Shown piece by piece: positions 1 to 8,415 of a stretch of 14,656 nt of DNA (position 1 is the stretch's first letter; each line of letters opens with the position of its first letter). Source of the stretch: Desulfomicrobiaceae bacterium (GTDB lineage: Bacteria > Desulfobacterota > Desulfovibrionia > Desulfovibrionales > Desulfomicrobiaceae); contig DPEO01000142.1 in assembly GCA_003530935.1 (NCBI GenBank), forward strand, positions 1 to 14,656, read 5' to 3'. Below the pieces are notes generated by a model. That model did not search any database and was not told where the DNA came from. It saw only the letters and a program-made list of their open reading frames with translations. Position numbers and translations under genes: made by a program.

Positions 1-2579
1 GCAGCCAGGACCAAAAAGGCGCAGATCACCGCCAAGGCCATGGCGGGCACGAAGCGGTTGCCTTCGGTGCGCAGCTGCCGGGAATCGCCTTTGTAGTCGA
101 CGGTGTACCCTTTGGGCAGTATTTGCGCAGCTTCATTTTCCAAGAACGTGAGCGCCTCATCCAGCGGCCGCATGGGGTATCCGCTCAACTTGACGGCATT
201 GAGCTGCTGGAAACGGTTGAGGGAACGCGGCCCGGCGCTATATTCCACATGCGCCACCGCGGACAGCGGCACGAGCCCCTGCGGAGTGCGCAAATGGATG
301 CGGCCCAGCTGCTCCGGGGTCAGGCGGTCCACCCGCTGCACCTGAGGGATGACCTTGTAGCTGCGGCCCTGCATGCTGAACCGGTTGACATAGTTGCCCC
401 CGGTCATGACCGCCACGTCTGAGGCCACCTGGGCCAAAGAGAGGCCAAGGGCGGCGATTTTGTCCCGGTCGAGGACCAACCGGGCCGTGGGCTGATCCAT
501 CTTGACGTCGATGAGCGGCGGAAAGGCAAAAAGCCCACTGGCGGTCGCCCGCTGCTGAAGCTCCGTGGCCAGCTCCAGCACCCGGTCCTGCTCCTCGGTG
601 GACGCGATGATGAACTCCACCGGAAAGTCACCGCCGCCCGGAAGCGGTGGCGGCGAGACCGCAAACATCTGAATGCCCGGGATGGCGGAAAGTCCCTGCT
701 GCACCTGAGGCAGGATCTCAAACACCGTACGCTGCCGTTCCTCCCACGGCCGCAGCACCAAGCCACTGAAGCCGCTGCTGGGGAAAGTCACCTGAAAGGT
801 GAACTGCGCCTCGGGCACGGAGAAAAACACCTCGTTCACCGCCTGGGCAAAACGGCTGGTTTGATCCAGCGAGGCATCCGCCGGGGCATCGAGGATGCCA
901 AAGATCACCCCCTGGTCTTCGGCCGGGGCCAATTCCTTGGGTGCCAGCACAAAGAGGGGCACACACGCCACGGAAAGGGCCAGCCACAGCACGTACATGC
1001 CGGGCCGCCGATCCATCACCCGGGAAAGGACCCGGGTGTAGGCGGCCTCGAAGCGGGCAAACCCTTGCGAGATGCGCCGGGAAAAGGGCCGGTCCAAATG
1101 GCCACCGGAGAGCAGCCAGGAACTCATCACCGGCGACAAGGTGATGGCCGTCACCGTGGACACGCACACGGCGCCGCTCAAGGTCAAGGCAAACTCACGA
1201 AACAGCGATCCGGTGAGTCCGCCCTGCAAGCCGATGGGCGCGTACACCGCCACCAGCACCACCGTGGTGGCCACCAAGGCCCCGGCCAGTTCGCGGCCCG
1301 CGGCCAACGCCGCCTCGCGTGCGGATTTTCCCAGGCGCACGTGGCGCTCCACGTCCTCCACCACCACGATGGCGTCGTCCACCACCAGACCCACGCAGAG
1401 CACCAAGGCAAGCAAGGTCAACAGGTTGATGGTAAAGCCCATGAGGCTCATCAAAAAGGCCGCGCCCACCAGAGAAAGGGGGATGGTCACCGCCGGCACC
1501 AAGGCGGAACGCAACCGCCCCAAAAAGAGGTAGACGACCACCACGACGATGCCCAAAGTCTGGGCCAGGGCCACCAAAACCTCATGCAAGGCGTTGCGGA
1601 CATAGTCCGTGGCGTCGTAGGCGATACGTCCGTGCATCCCCTGGGGCAGCGATTTCTCGATGTCAGCCATCTCCCGGCGCACCGCGTCGATGACGTCCAG
1701 GGAATTGGCCGTGGGCAAAGGCCAGATGCCCATGAACACCGCCTCCTGGCCGGAAAAACGCACTTCGGCGTCGTAGTCCTCGGCGCCCAAAACCACCTGG
1801 GCGATGTCCCGCAGCCGCACCAACCGGTCGCCCGCGTCCCGCACCACCAGTTCCTCGAACTCGCGCACGCTCTGCAGATCCGTGGTGGCGGCGAGATTCA
1901 CCTGCACCAGATTGCCTTTGGTCTGTCCCACGGCCGCCAGGGCGTTGCGGCTCTCGAGGGCGGCGCGCACGTCCGTGGGGCTCACCCCCAAGGCCGCCAT
2001 GCGATCGGGGTCGAGCCAGATGCGCATGGCAAAGATGCGCGGGCCCAAGATTTCCGCCCGCTGCACCCCAGGCAGGGCCGAGAGCCGGGGCTGCACCACC
2101 CGCACCAGATAGTCCGTCACCTGGTTGCGCTCCAAGGTCTCGGACGTGAAGCTCAAATAGGCGGAGGCGAATTGGGTGTCCGCGCTCTCCACGCTTAAGA
2201 CCGGCACCTCGGCCTCGGGCGGAAGATCGCCGCGCACCTGGTCCACCTTGGAACTGATGTCCGAAAGGGCCTTGATGGGGTCGTAGTTGAGCTTGAGACG
2301 CGCCTGGATGAGGGAAAGATTTTGGCTGCTCTGGGACTCGATGTAGTCGATGCCGTCCGCCGCGGCGATGGCCCGCTCCAACACCGTGGTGACAAACCCG
2401 CGCACCAGCTCCGGGCTTGCGCCCACGTACACGGTGCGCACCGTGACCACGGCGTTTTCGCTGCGGGGATACTGGCGTACCGACAGGCCGCTGATGGCCT
2501 GAACCCCGGCGATGACGATGAGGATATTCACCACCAGGGCAAGGACGGGCCGGCGGATGAAGGTATCGGTGATACGCAT
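1..2579 (-). CDS. RND multidrug efflux permease (HAE1-type), C-terminus beyond window
   Basis: Inner-membrane proton/drug antiporter subunit of a tripartite efflux pump. About 859 codons are visible; family members are near 1030, so roughly the last 170 residues lie left of the window. The start MRITDTFIRRPVL has the usual cytoplasmic opening and is followed by TM1 (about residues 10-30). The large periplasmic porter domain follows, then the TM4 motif GLVVDDAIVVVED, in which D401/D402 match the AcrB proton-relay aspartates D407/D408. A second porter half follows and the visible end enters TM8 (RFVPAMALAVICAFLVLAA). The partner lysine of TM10 lies outside the window. The start is 4 bases after the adaptor stop, so translation is probably coupled. 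The frame is open throughout. The substrate cannot be told from sequence, and no outer-membrane TolC-like gene is visible; it may lie further left. Confidence 0.93.
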   Translation of the reverse strand, partial: MRITDTFIRRPVLALVVNILIVIAGVQAISGLSVRQYPRSENAVVTVRTVYVGASPELVRGFVTTVLERAIAAADGIDYIESQSSQNLSLIQARLKLNYDPIKALSDISSKVDQVRGDLPPEAEVPVLSVESADTQFASAYLSFTSETLERNQVTDYLVRVVQPRLSALPGVQRAEILGPRIFAMRIWLDPDRMAALGVSPTDVRAALESRNALAAVGQTKGNLVQVNLAATTDLQSVREFEELVVRDAGDRLVRLRDIAQVVLGAEDYDAEVRFSGQEAVFMGIWPLPTANSLDVIDAVRREMADIEKSLPQGMHGRIAYDATDYVRNALHEVLVALAQTLGIVVVVVYLFLGRLRSALVPAVTIPLSLVGAAFLMSLMGFTINLLTLLALVLCVGLVVDDAIVVVEDVERHVRLGKSAREAALAAGRELAGALVATTVVLVAVYAPIGLQGGLTGSLFREFALTLSGAVCVSTVTAITLSPVMSSWLLSGGHLDRPFSRRISQGFARFEAAYTRVLSRVMDRRPGMYVLWLALSVACVPLFVLAPKELAPAEDQGVIFGILDAPADASLDQTSRFAQAVNEVFFSVPEAQFTFQVTFPSSGFSGLVLRPWEERQRTVFEILPQVQQGLSAIPGIQMFAVSPPPLPGGGDFPVEFIIASTEEQDRVLELATELQQRATASGLFAFPPLIDVKMDQPTARLVLDRDKIAALGLSLAQVASDVAVMTGGNYVNRFSMQGRSYKVIPQVQRVDRLTPEQLGRIHLRTPQGLVPLSAVAHVEYSAGPRSLNRFQQLNAVKLSGYPMRPLDEALTFLENEAAQILPKGYTVDYKGDSRQLRTEGNRFVPAMALAVICAFLVLA

Positions 2580-2583
2580 GAGC

Positions 2584-3693
2584 TTACTCGTTGGCCGGCT
2601 GGGGCTGGAGTTCGAAAGGAAGTGTGAAGGCGTCGGTCACCACCACAGGCTGCCCGGAACGCAGACGAAACACACCGCTGGACACGACGGGTTGCCCAGC
2701 GTTCAGGCCCGAGAGCACCGCGACGAAATCGCCCCGCCGCTCCCCCAAGCGCACGAAGACCTGCCGGGCCACCGTTTTTTGGGTGGCGTTGTCCACCACG
2801 AACACCGAATCGCCATAGGGGGCGGTGAGTACCGCCGTGGCCGGAATAGCGAGAAGCGCGCGGCGTTCATCCTGGCGCACCGTCACACGCACGAACATGC
2901 CCGGACGCAGCCCCCCGGCCGCGCCATCCAGACGGGCCAAAGCGCGCACCATGCGCGTGGCAGGATCGGCCTGGGGCTCGATGCTCTGCAGCCGGCCTGG
3001 GTGACGCTCGCCGCCGGCCTCCACCTCCACCGGCAGGCCCACGGAGAGCCGTGCGGCCTGCTCCTGCGGCACGGAAAACTCCACCTGCACCGGCTCCACC
3101 TGCTGGATGTCCACGATGGCATCCCCTGCCGCCAGGCTCTGCCCCAGACTCACACGGCGAATGCCAAGCATCCCGTCAAAAGGCGCGCGAATGGTCTTCT
3201 TGGCCACCAGGGCGGCCAACGCCTCGGCCTGGGCACGAGCCTGGCGGGCCGCGGCCTCCAAGCGGTCAAGTTCCGCTTGGGCGAGCACCGCTTCCGCCGC
3301 CAGACGGCGGCCGCGGGCAAGTTCCAAGGCGGCCAAATCCGCCGCGGCCTGGGCGGCTTGGTACTGCGCCCGTTCCTCACGGGCGTCCTGCACCACGAGT
3401 ACCTGACCGGCGCGCACCCGGTCGCCGGAATCGAACGCCAAGCGCTCCACCCGGCCAGGCACCTCGGCCCGCACCGTCGTCCCCTGGAGGGCCGTCACCG
3501 TGCCCACGGCCTGCACCTCCTCAGGCCACGGCATCTCCTGGACCAAGGCCACCGAAACCGAAGCCGGCGGCACCTGCGCCTGCGCGCTTTGTTGCACCAT
3601 GGCCTGAATCTGTGTCCATTTGACCCACGCCAAGGCACCGAGCACCACAACAATGACCGCCACAGCCCCGACAATCGCTCTCCAATGCTGCAT
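2584..3693 (-). CDS. RND efflux periplasmic adaptor (membrane fusion protein, HlyD/AcrA family)
   Basis: Adaptor (369 aa) that bridges the RND permease and an outer-membrane channel. The chosen start MQHWRAIVGA lies behind a good Shine-Dalgarno (GGGAGAGG, ending 3 bases before the ATG). The longer open frame, to 3828, adds 45 residues of poor composition and is rejected. Residues 3-24 form one hydrophobic segment that acts as an uncleaved anchor or signal; no lipobox cysteine is visible. It is followed by the first lipoyl half (TVTALQGTTVRAEVPGRV), an Ala/Gln/Glu-rich alpha-hairpin with coiled-coil character, the second lipoyl half (KKTIRAPFDGMLGIRRVSLG), and beta-barrel and membrane-proximal domains. 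The protein ends in QPQPANE. It is the first gene of a two-gene operon with the permease. Confidence 0.92.
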   Translation of the reverse strand: MQHWRAIVGAVAVIVVVLGALAWVKWTQIQAMVQQSAQAQVPPASVSVALVQEMPWPEEVQAVGTVTALQGTTVRAEVPGRVERLAFDSGDRVRAGQVLVVQDAREERAQYQAAQAAADLAALELARGRRLAAEAVLAQAELDRLEAAARQARAQAEALAALVAKKTIRAPFDGMLGIRRVSLGQSLAAGDAIVDIQQVEPVQVEFSVPQEQAARLSVGLPVEVEAGGERHPGRLQSIEPQADPATRMVRALARLDGAAGGLRPGMFVRVTVRQDERRALLAIPATAVLTAPYGDSVFVVDNATQKTVARQVFVRLGERRGDFVAVLSGLNAGQPVVSSGVFRLRSGQPVVVTDAFTLPFELQPQPANE

Positions 3694-4084
3694 ATCCTCT
3701 CCCGAAAACGCGGTCTGCCCGCGCAATATGTATCTCGTGCACTCCAGAAGCACTGCAAACAGCAGCTCCACTCCTTTGAAGGAGCATCGCCTATCTGGCA
3801 AGTCCTCAAAACACGCACCGCGAGACAATGCAGCGCGGGCCTTTCGACCTCCCCTACCCCTGCGGGGACAGGAAAATCAGCACCCCCCAGCGGGGATCTC
3901 CATGGAGCGCAAGAAACTGCCCGCCGGCATCCGGACTTTCGCCAAAGGGCGCGGGATTCGCACGGCGCCGCCCTCGAGCTTCGGGGAGCGGCCCCTGCCC
4001 CGCCTCCCGAGTGAGCGGCACTTCGTTTCCCAAATCCCGCAAAGTCCTTGGCAACGCCTGCCCCTTGCGCTAGGGAAGCGACGT
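3694..4084. other. Divergent intergenic region, no convincing gene
   Basis: This 391-base stretch separates the efflux adaptor (minus) from the REC-GGDEF gene (plus) and should hold both promoters. All frames here look like GC-rich noncoding sequence. Visible structure includes a near-palindrome CTCCTT-TG-AAGGAG at 3771-3784 and two copies of CCCC-N3-GGGG at 3857-3867 and 3885-3895. A weak -10-like TACATA lies on the minus strand about 35 bases before the adaptor start, without a good -35. No strong sigma70 pair is seen for either gene, and no regulator gene (TetR, MarR or two-component) lies next to the pump. Confidence 0.6.
3771..3784. promoter_or_regulatory. Palindrome upstream of efflux operon, possible operator
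   Basis: Perfect 6-base arms (CTCCTT / AAGGAG) around a 2-base centre, 78-91 bases upstream of the adaptor start. Position and symmetry would suit a dimeric repressor or activator of the pump. A single short palindrome in a 391-base region can occur by chance, so the call is tentative. Confidence 0.25.
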
Positions 4085-5029
4085 ATGCTCCCGATATTTC
4101 CGTCCACCTTTTCGAAGCCTCGAGGGCACACACTGCTCATCGCCGATGACGGGCCCGTCAACCTGCTGTTCATGCGGGAAATCTTTCAACGCGACTACCA
4201 GGTCCTCACCGCCGCCACCGGCGAAGAGGCCCTGTGTCTTGCCGAAGAACACCAGCCGGACCTCATCATCCTCGACGTGCTCATGCCGGGGCTTTCCGGA
4301 TATGAAGTGTGCAGACGTCTCAAGGCCAACCCCGCCACCCAGCATATCCCCGTCATCTTCGTCACGGCGCTAGAAAGCGCGGAGGACGAAGAAACAGGTT
4401 TGGAACTCGGGGCCGTAGACTACCTCACCAAACCGCTGCGGGCCGGAATCCTGCGGGCCCGGGTGCGCAACTTCCTCACCATGATCCGGCAGCAAGAGCT
4501 CTTACAGGAACTGGCCTTGCTCGACCCGCTCACGGAAATCCCCAACCGCCGCGCCCTGGACCGCGCCCTGGAGCAGGAGTGGGGGCGTTGCCAGCGCATC
4601 CACGAACCCCTGTCGCTGGCCATGGTGGATATCGACCACTTCAAATCCTTCAACGACACCTACGGCCACGGCACCGGCGACCGGGCCCTGCGTCAGGTGG
4701 CCCAAGCATTGGTCACCGCCGCCAAGCGGCCGGGCGATCTCGTGGCCCGCTACGGCGGCGAGGAGTTCGTCATCCTGCTGCCGCACGCCTCCCGCAACGG
4801 GGCGCGCAAGCTGTGCCGCGCGGCGCGGCACCATATCAAAGCCTTGGCCATCCCCCACCAAGGTTCAGACTTCGGCGTACTGACGGTCAGCATCGGCGGA
4901 GTCACCCTCTGGCCCCACCGCGACGGCTCCCCGCCAGAAGTCTTGCAGCGGGCCGACGCCCAGCTCTACCGAGCCAAAAACGCCGGCCGCAACCGCGTGT
5001 TTTGGGAAAAGGATACTGGCGGGCTCTAA
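4085..5029 (+). CDS. Response regulator diguanylate cyclase (REC-GGDEF, PleD/WspR-like)
   Basis: Makes cyclic di-GMP from two GTP when its receiver domain is phosphorylated. The protein has 314 aa. REC spans about residues 15-130, with the acidic pair D21/D22, phospho-acceptor D64 (LDVLMPG), T94 and K116 (TKP). A short linker leads to the GGDEF domain, with DPLTEIPNRR (147-156), MVDIDHFKSFNDTYGH (180-195) and active-site GGEEF (224-228). The inhibitory I-site RPGD (215-218) is intact, so product feedback is expected. ATG 4085 is chosen because AGGGA precedes it at suitable spacing and it leaves the normal short leader before REC. An in-frame ATG at 3902 would add 61 unstructured-looking residues and is less likely. 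No cognate histidine kinase is in the window. A hairpin terminator follows 25 bases after the stop. Confidence 0.93.
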   Translation: MLPIFPSTFSKPRGHTLLIADDGPVNLLFMREIFQRDYQVLTAATGEEALCLAEEHQPDLIILDVLMPGLSGYEVCRRLKANPATQHIPVIFVTALESAEDEETGLELGAVDYLTKPLRAGILRARVRNFLTMIRQQELLQELALLDPLTEIPNRRALDRALEQEWGRCQRIHEPLSLAMVDIDHFKSFNDTYGHGTGDRALRQVAQALVTAAKRPGDLVARYGGEEFVILLPHASRNGARKLCRAARHHIKALAIPHQGSDFGVLTVSIGGVTLWPHRDGSPPEVLQRADAQLYRAKNAGRNRVFWEKDTGGL

Positions 5030-5054
5030 CCCCGAGCGCCGCCTGGCCCAGAAA

Positions 5055-5084
5055 CACGAAAACCGCCGCAAGGCGGTTTTCGTG
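5055..5084. terminator. Bidirectional hairpin terminator
   Basis: A perfect 13-bp inverted repeat (CACGAAAACCGCC / GGCGGTTTTCGTG) encloses a GCAA loop as read on the plus strand. It lies between the REC-GGDEF stop (5029) and the 3' end of the oppositely oriented tRNA-Ala (5124), so it can serve both. The A4/T4 tracts sit inside the stem. On the minus strand the stem is followed by TTTC, giving only a short U run. Confidence 0.8.
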
Positions 5085-5123
5085 CGGCATTCAAGGGATT
5101 TTTGAAACGTCGCTGGTTTTGGT

Positions 5124-5199
<76 letters not shown>

Positions 5200-5214
5200 A
5201 CGCGACGTGCGAAG

Positions 5215-5246
5215 GCGCTTTTGGAGAAAAGCGCGGCCGTTGTCAA
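5215..5246 (-). promoter_or_regulatory. Candidate promoter of tRNA-Ala, with overlapping palindrome
   Basis: On the minus strand a perfect -35 TTGACA (5246-5241) is followed, after 17 bases, by a weak -10 CAAAAG (5223-5218), placing a start shortly before the tRNA 5' end at 5199. A perfect inverted repeat GCGCTTTT-GGAG-AAAAGCGC (5215-5234) covers the spacer and -10. The -35 region also reads TTGTCA on the plus strand, so a divergent promoter toward the ABC gene is possible, but no matching plus-strand -10 is seen. Confidence 0.45.
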
Positions 5247-5308
5247 CACCTAATTTTCACTTTTTTCCCTGCTGGCGAGAACCCGGCGCTCCTGCTACAT
5301 AGCCCGTC

Positions 5309-6790
5309 ATGCAACGACCATCGCTTTCCGTCCACCTCCGCCAGGCCCAGGTGCGCCTCGGAGGGCGTGCCATCTTGCGATCCATTGATCTCGACCTCAC
5401 TGCCCACGCCTTCATCCACGGAGACAACGGGGCCGGCAAGACCACGCTCCTGCGCTTGCTCGCCGCAGAGATCTGGCCCCAGGACCTCCCCGGCAGGCCT
5501 CCCGCACGCCTCTATTCCATCAACGGACAGCACTCGGCATCCCCTCTGGCCGCCCGGCCCTGGATCCGTCTCGTCGCCCCGCACCAGGCCGCCTGGTTCC
5601 AGGAACACCACCCACGCCTTCCCGTCCACGACCTTCTCGCCGCCGGAGCCATGGGGACGCCGCTCCTTTACGGCCCTGTGCCGGAGCACGTCCATGCAGA
5701 CGTCGGTACGGTGGCGGAAAAGCTCGCCCTCGCCCCGCTGCTCTCCCGGCCCATCCACACCCTCTCCAGCGGAGAGATGCAGCGCGCCCTTCTCGGCCGG
5801 GCCATCCTGGGGCGGCCGTCCCTTCTTTTGGTGGACGAATGGCAGCTGGCTCTGGATCCTCCAGGGATGCGCCTGGTCCGCCGCATCCTGGAAGACGAAG
5901 CCGCCCAGGGCGCCTGTGTGGTCCTTACCTCCCACGCCGAGGACACGCTCCCGGACATCCCCGTGCAGCATTGCACCATACGCTGCGGCGAGCTTCGGCC
6001 AATCCCGACGACTCGCTTCCGTCCCCAACGGGGCCATCGGGCTGCACGGCCAACCCCGCAACCAGGGCCGGTGCGCGTCGCCATGCGCCAGGTTGCCGTC
6101 ACGGCCGGGGGCAACACCCTGCTTGAGCCCCTCTCCTGGCAGGGCAACGCCGGAGAGACCTGGGTGGTGGCGGGGAAAAACGGCGCCGGCAAGTCCACCT
6201 TTTTGCAGCTCGTCTCCGGCTGGCGGCACCCGGCGCCGGGCGGCGAAATCCTGCGCCTGGAGCCGGCCCTGAGCGTGCTTCTGGCCAAAGAACGCATGGG
6301 TGTCCTGGCCCCCTGGCTCACCGGTGCCATGGAGCCTGCGACCACCGTGCTTCAAGCCATCCTCTCCGGCTTTTCCGGATCCCTGGGCCGCCCGCGGCCC
6401 CTGCCTCCAGGGGCGCATGCCGCTGCCCACACCCTGGCGCAGTCCTTCGGCATCGAGGCGTGGCTGCCGCTGCCGGTGGGGAGTCTCTCCCTGGGGCAGA
6501 TGCGCCTGGTACACCTGGCGCGCGCCGTCGTGCATCAGCCCTTGGTGCTGGTGCTCGACGAGCCCTTCGCCGGCCTGGACGCCCCCTGGCAGCACCGCTT
6601 GGCGGCGCTCCTTGCCTCCCTGGCCACGGACGAGCGCCTCGTGGTGGTGGCCACCCACCACCCCCACCACGTGGCGGCCATCGCCACCCACGCCATGGTG
6701 CTCGACGGCGGCCGCGTCTCGGCCATGGGCCCTTGGGTCGAAGTGACCAAAGGCCCCTCATGGCGCCATCTCATGGGAGAGAGCACGTGA
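5309..6790 (+). CDS. ModF-like protein with two fused ABC ATPase domains
   Basis: A soluble tandem ABC ATPase of 493 aa, close to the length of Escherichia coli ModF (about 490). Domain 1 has Walker A GDNGAGKTT (38-46), signature LSSGEMQR (152-159), Walker B LLLVDEW (D176/E177) and switch histidine in LTSHAED. Domain 2 has Walker A GKNGAGKST (289-297), signature LSLGQ (393-397), Walker B LVLVLDEP (D417/E418) and ATHH. Both sites therefore look catalytically competent. No membrane segment or permease gene is nearby. The role of this family is poorly defined (a link to molybdate transport or photorepair has been proposed by name only), so I do not assign a substrate. ATG 5309 is the first start in frame with homology-like sequence, but no Shine-Dalgarno precedes it. 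It opens a probable six-gene operon. Confidence 0.85.
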   Translation: MQRPSLSVHLRQAQVRLGGRAILRSIDLDLTAHAFIHGDNGAGKTTLLRLLAAEIWPQDLPGRPPARLYSINGQHSASPLAARPWIRLVAPHQAAWFQEHHPRLPVHDLLAAGAMGTPLLYGPVPEHVHADVGTVAEKLALAPLLSRPIHTLSSGEMQRALLGRAILGRPSLLLVDEWQLALDPPGMRLVRRILEDEAAQGACVVLTSHAEDTLPDIPVQHCTIRCGELRPIPTTRFRPQRGHRAARPTPQPGPVRVAMRQVAVTAGGNTLLEPLSWQGNAGETWVVAGKNGAGKSTFLQLVSGWRHPAPGGEILRLEPALSVLLAKERMGVLAPWLTGAMEPATTVLQAILSGFSGSLGRPRPLPPGAHAAAHTLAQSFGIEAWLPLPVGSLSLGQMRLVHLARAVVHQPLVLVLDEPFAGLDAPWQHRLAALLASLATDERLVVVATHHPHHVAAIATHAMVLDGGRVSAMGPWVEVTKGPSWRHLMGEST

Positions 6791-8406
6791 AGATCGCCGC
6801 CATCGACCTTGGTCTGGCCGAGGCCCTCTCCCATCTCGGCCATGAAGTGCTTCCCCTGCACCCGCCCGACGGGGTCCACCGTCTTGCTCCGCTCTTGGGC
6901 GGCTTTACGCCGGACCTCATCATCCAGCAGGAACGCCTGGGCCCCCGCGCCTTTCTGGCGGATCTCTCCCACTTTTCCTGCCCCAAGGTCTTCTGGTCCA
7001 TCGACACCCACTTGAACGCCTTTTGGCACACCACCTACGGCCGCCTCTTCGATGCCGTCCTGACGACGCAAAAAAGCTGGGTCGAGCACCTCCAGCGCGC
7101 GCACCCCCACGTGCGCTGGCTCCCTTGGCCCGGCACCCCGCGGCCCTACGTGGCGTGGGAAAAACGCACGACCCCGGCCCTTTTCGTGGGCCGCGTGGGC
7201 CCCAGCCGGCCGGTGCGCGGATGGTTTGTGGAGCTTTGTACGCGCATTCCCGGCTTTCGCCTGGAAACCGACCTCCCCTTCGAGGCCATGCTCGACGCCT
7301 ATGCCCACGCCTGCATCGCCCCCAACGAGGCCATCCTCGGCGAGATCAACTTCCGCCTGCTGGAGGCCGCCTCCTGCGGCTGCGCCGTGCTCACCCCCCG
7401 CGTGCCCGGGGTGGAAGAGCTCTTCGTCCCCGGCGAAGAAGTGCTGCTCTACGAACATGGCGGCGATTTTCTGGAAATGCTGCGCGACCTTGCCGCCTCG
7501 CCCGCCAAGGCCCGCCTCTTGGGGCTCCGTGCCTATGCCCGGGTACAGGCCGAGCACCTGCCCGAACACCGGGCGCGCCAACTCCTGGACTGCCTGCCTG
7601 GCCAGTCCCACGCCGCCCAAGGCGCCGAGGCCGACGCCGCCTTCTGGTGCACCATCGCCGTGCTCCGGGAGGCCGAACGCCTGGAGATCCCTCCGGAGCG
7701 CCTGCGCCGCCACCTTTTGCCCTATGCCGACCAGCCGGAGGCCGCCGCGGCCCTCCTTCGCCTGGAGGTGGAGGCCGCCCCAGACGCCGCCCGGGCCACG
7801 GTGGAACGCCTCGCCCTCACCCCGCCCCAGGACCCCGTCCTCTGCGGCCTCGCCGCCCTGGCGGCCCTGCGCCTTAAGCAATGGGAGGCAGCCGCCAAGC
7901 TGCACGCCGCAGCGCACGTGCCGGCGCCGCACAAGCCCACCCAGGCCGTGACCCTGCTCGCCTGGGCGACGTACTGGGAGGCGCACGGACGCCCCTGCCG
8001 GCCGGGGTTCGTCTTCGCTCCCAAGCGCCACCTGCCGGCCTCGGCCCTGGAGGCCATCATCCTCGCCCACGAACTCTTCCCCGAAGACCCCGAGCCTCCC
8101 CGGCGCCTGGCCGAACTCCTCGCCCCATGGCGCGGCTACGAGGCCCTGCGTCTGGGGGCCCTTTCCTTCCTGGGTCTGCGCGCCCCCGACGACTGGCGCC
8201 TGGCCCTCGACATCGCCGGCACCAATGCCCGCGCCTTCCGCCTGCAGGAGGCCGCGGAAGAACTCGCCCTGGCCGCGGACACCGCCCGCCGACACGGTGC
8301 GCTGGAAGAATTCATGCGCGCGCTCAACGCCGCCGATCCATCCGGCGCCCTGGCCCGCCTCCTTCCCTGTACAAAAGAGGCCGCTGCGGCTACAGAGTCG
8401 GCCTAG
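6787..8406 (+). CDS. CgeB-like family glycosyltransferase with helical C-terminal extension
   Basis: A 539-aa protein starting at GTG 6787, which overlaps the ATPase stop (GTGA) and sits behind GGGAGAGAG. The N-terminal part has Rossmann-like elements and a CgeB/DUF3880-style stretch (CPKVFWSIDTHLN). Residues 185-217 (GEINFRLLEAASCGCAVLTP and PGVEELFVPGEE) are the nucleotide-sugar-binding signature of GT-B enzymes of the Glyco_trans_1 type. From about residue 270 onward it is an Ala/Leu/Arg/Glu-rich helical region, possibly TPR-like, with no recognised motif. Donor and acceptor are unknown. Surface polysaccharide or protein glycosylation is the usual guess for this family, but nothing here shows it. 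No signal peptide or membrane segment is visible, so it should be cytoplasmic. Confidence 0.72.
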   Translation: MKIAAIDLGLAEALSHLGHEVLPLHPPDGVHRLAPLLGGFTPDLIIQQERLGPRAFLADLSHFSCPKVFWSIDTHLNAFWHTTYGRLFDAVLTTQKSWVEHLQRAHPHVRWLPWPGTPRPYVAWEKRTTPALFVGRVGPSRPVRGWFVELCTRIPGFRLETDLPFEAMLDAYAHACIAPNEAILGEINFRLLEAASCGCAVLTPRVPGVEELFVPGEEVLLYEHGGDFLEMLRDLAASPAKARLLGLRAYARVQAEHLPEHRARQLLDCLPGQSHAAQGAEADAAFWCTIAVLREAERLEIPPERLRRHLLPYADQPEAAAALLRLEVEAAPDAARATVERLALTPPQDPVLCGLAALAALRLKQWEAAAKLHAAAHVPAPHKPTQAVTLLAWATYWEAHGRPCRPGFVFAPKRHLPASALEAIILAHELFPEDPEPPRRLAELLAPWRGYEALRLGALSFLGLRAPDDWRLALDIAGTNARAFRLQEAAEELALAADTARRHGALEEFMRALNAADPSGALARLLPCTKEAAAATESA

Positions 8407-8415
8407 GAAATACCC

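Noticed and set aside
861..2198. A 445-codon plus-strand frame
   Set aside because: It is the shadow of the RND permease; the product is His/Gly-rich and has no domain logic.
4048..4068. Possible sigma54 promoter (TTGGC ... TTGC) before the REC-GGDEF gene
   Set aside because: The GG and GC elements are separated by 15 bases rather than the required 10.
3620..4084. Upstream extension of the REC-GGDEF frame, including ATG 3902
   Set aside because: The first part overlaps the adaptor gene and the rest is low in structure. The REC domain starts normally about 15 residues after ATG 4085, which has a ribosome site.
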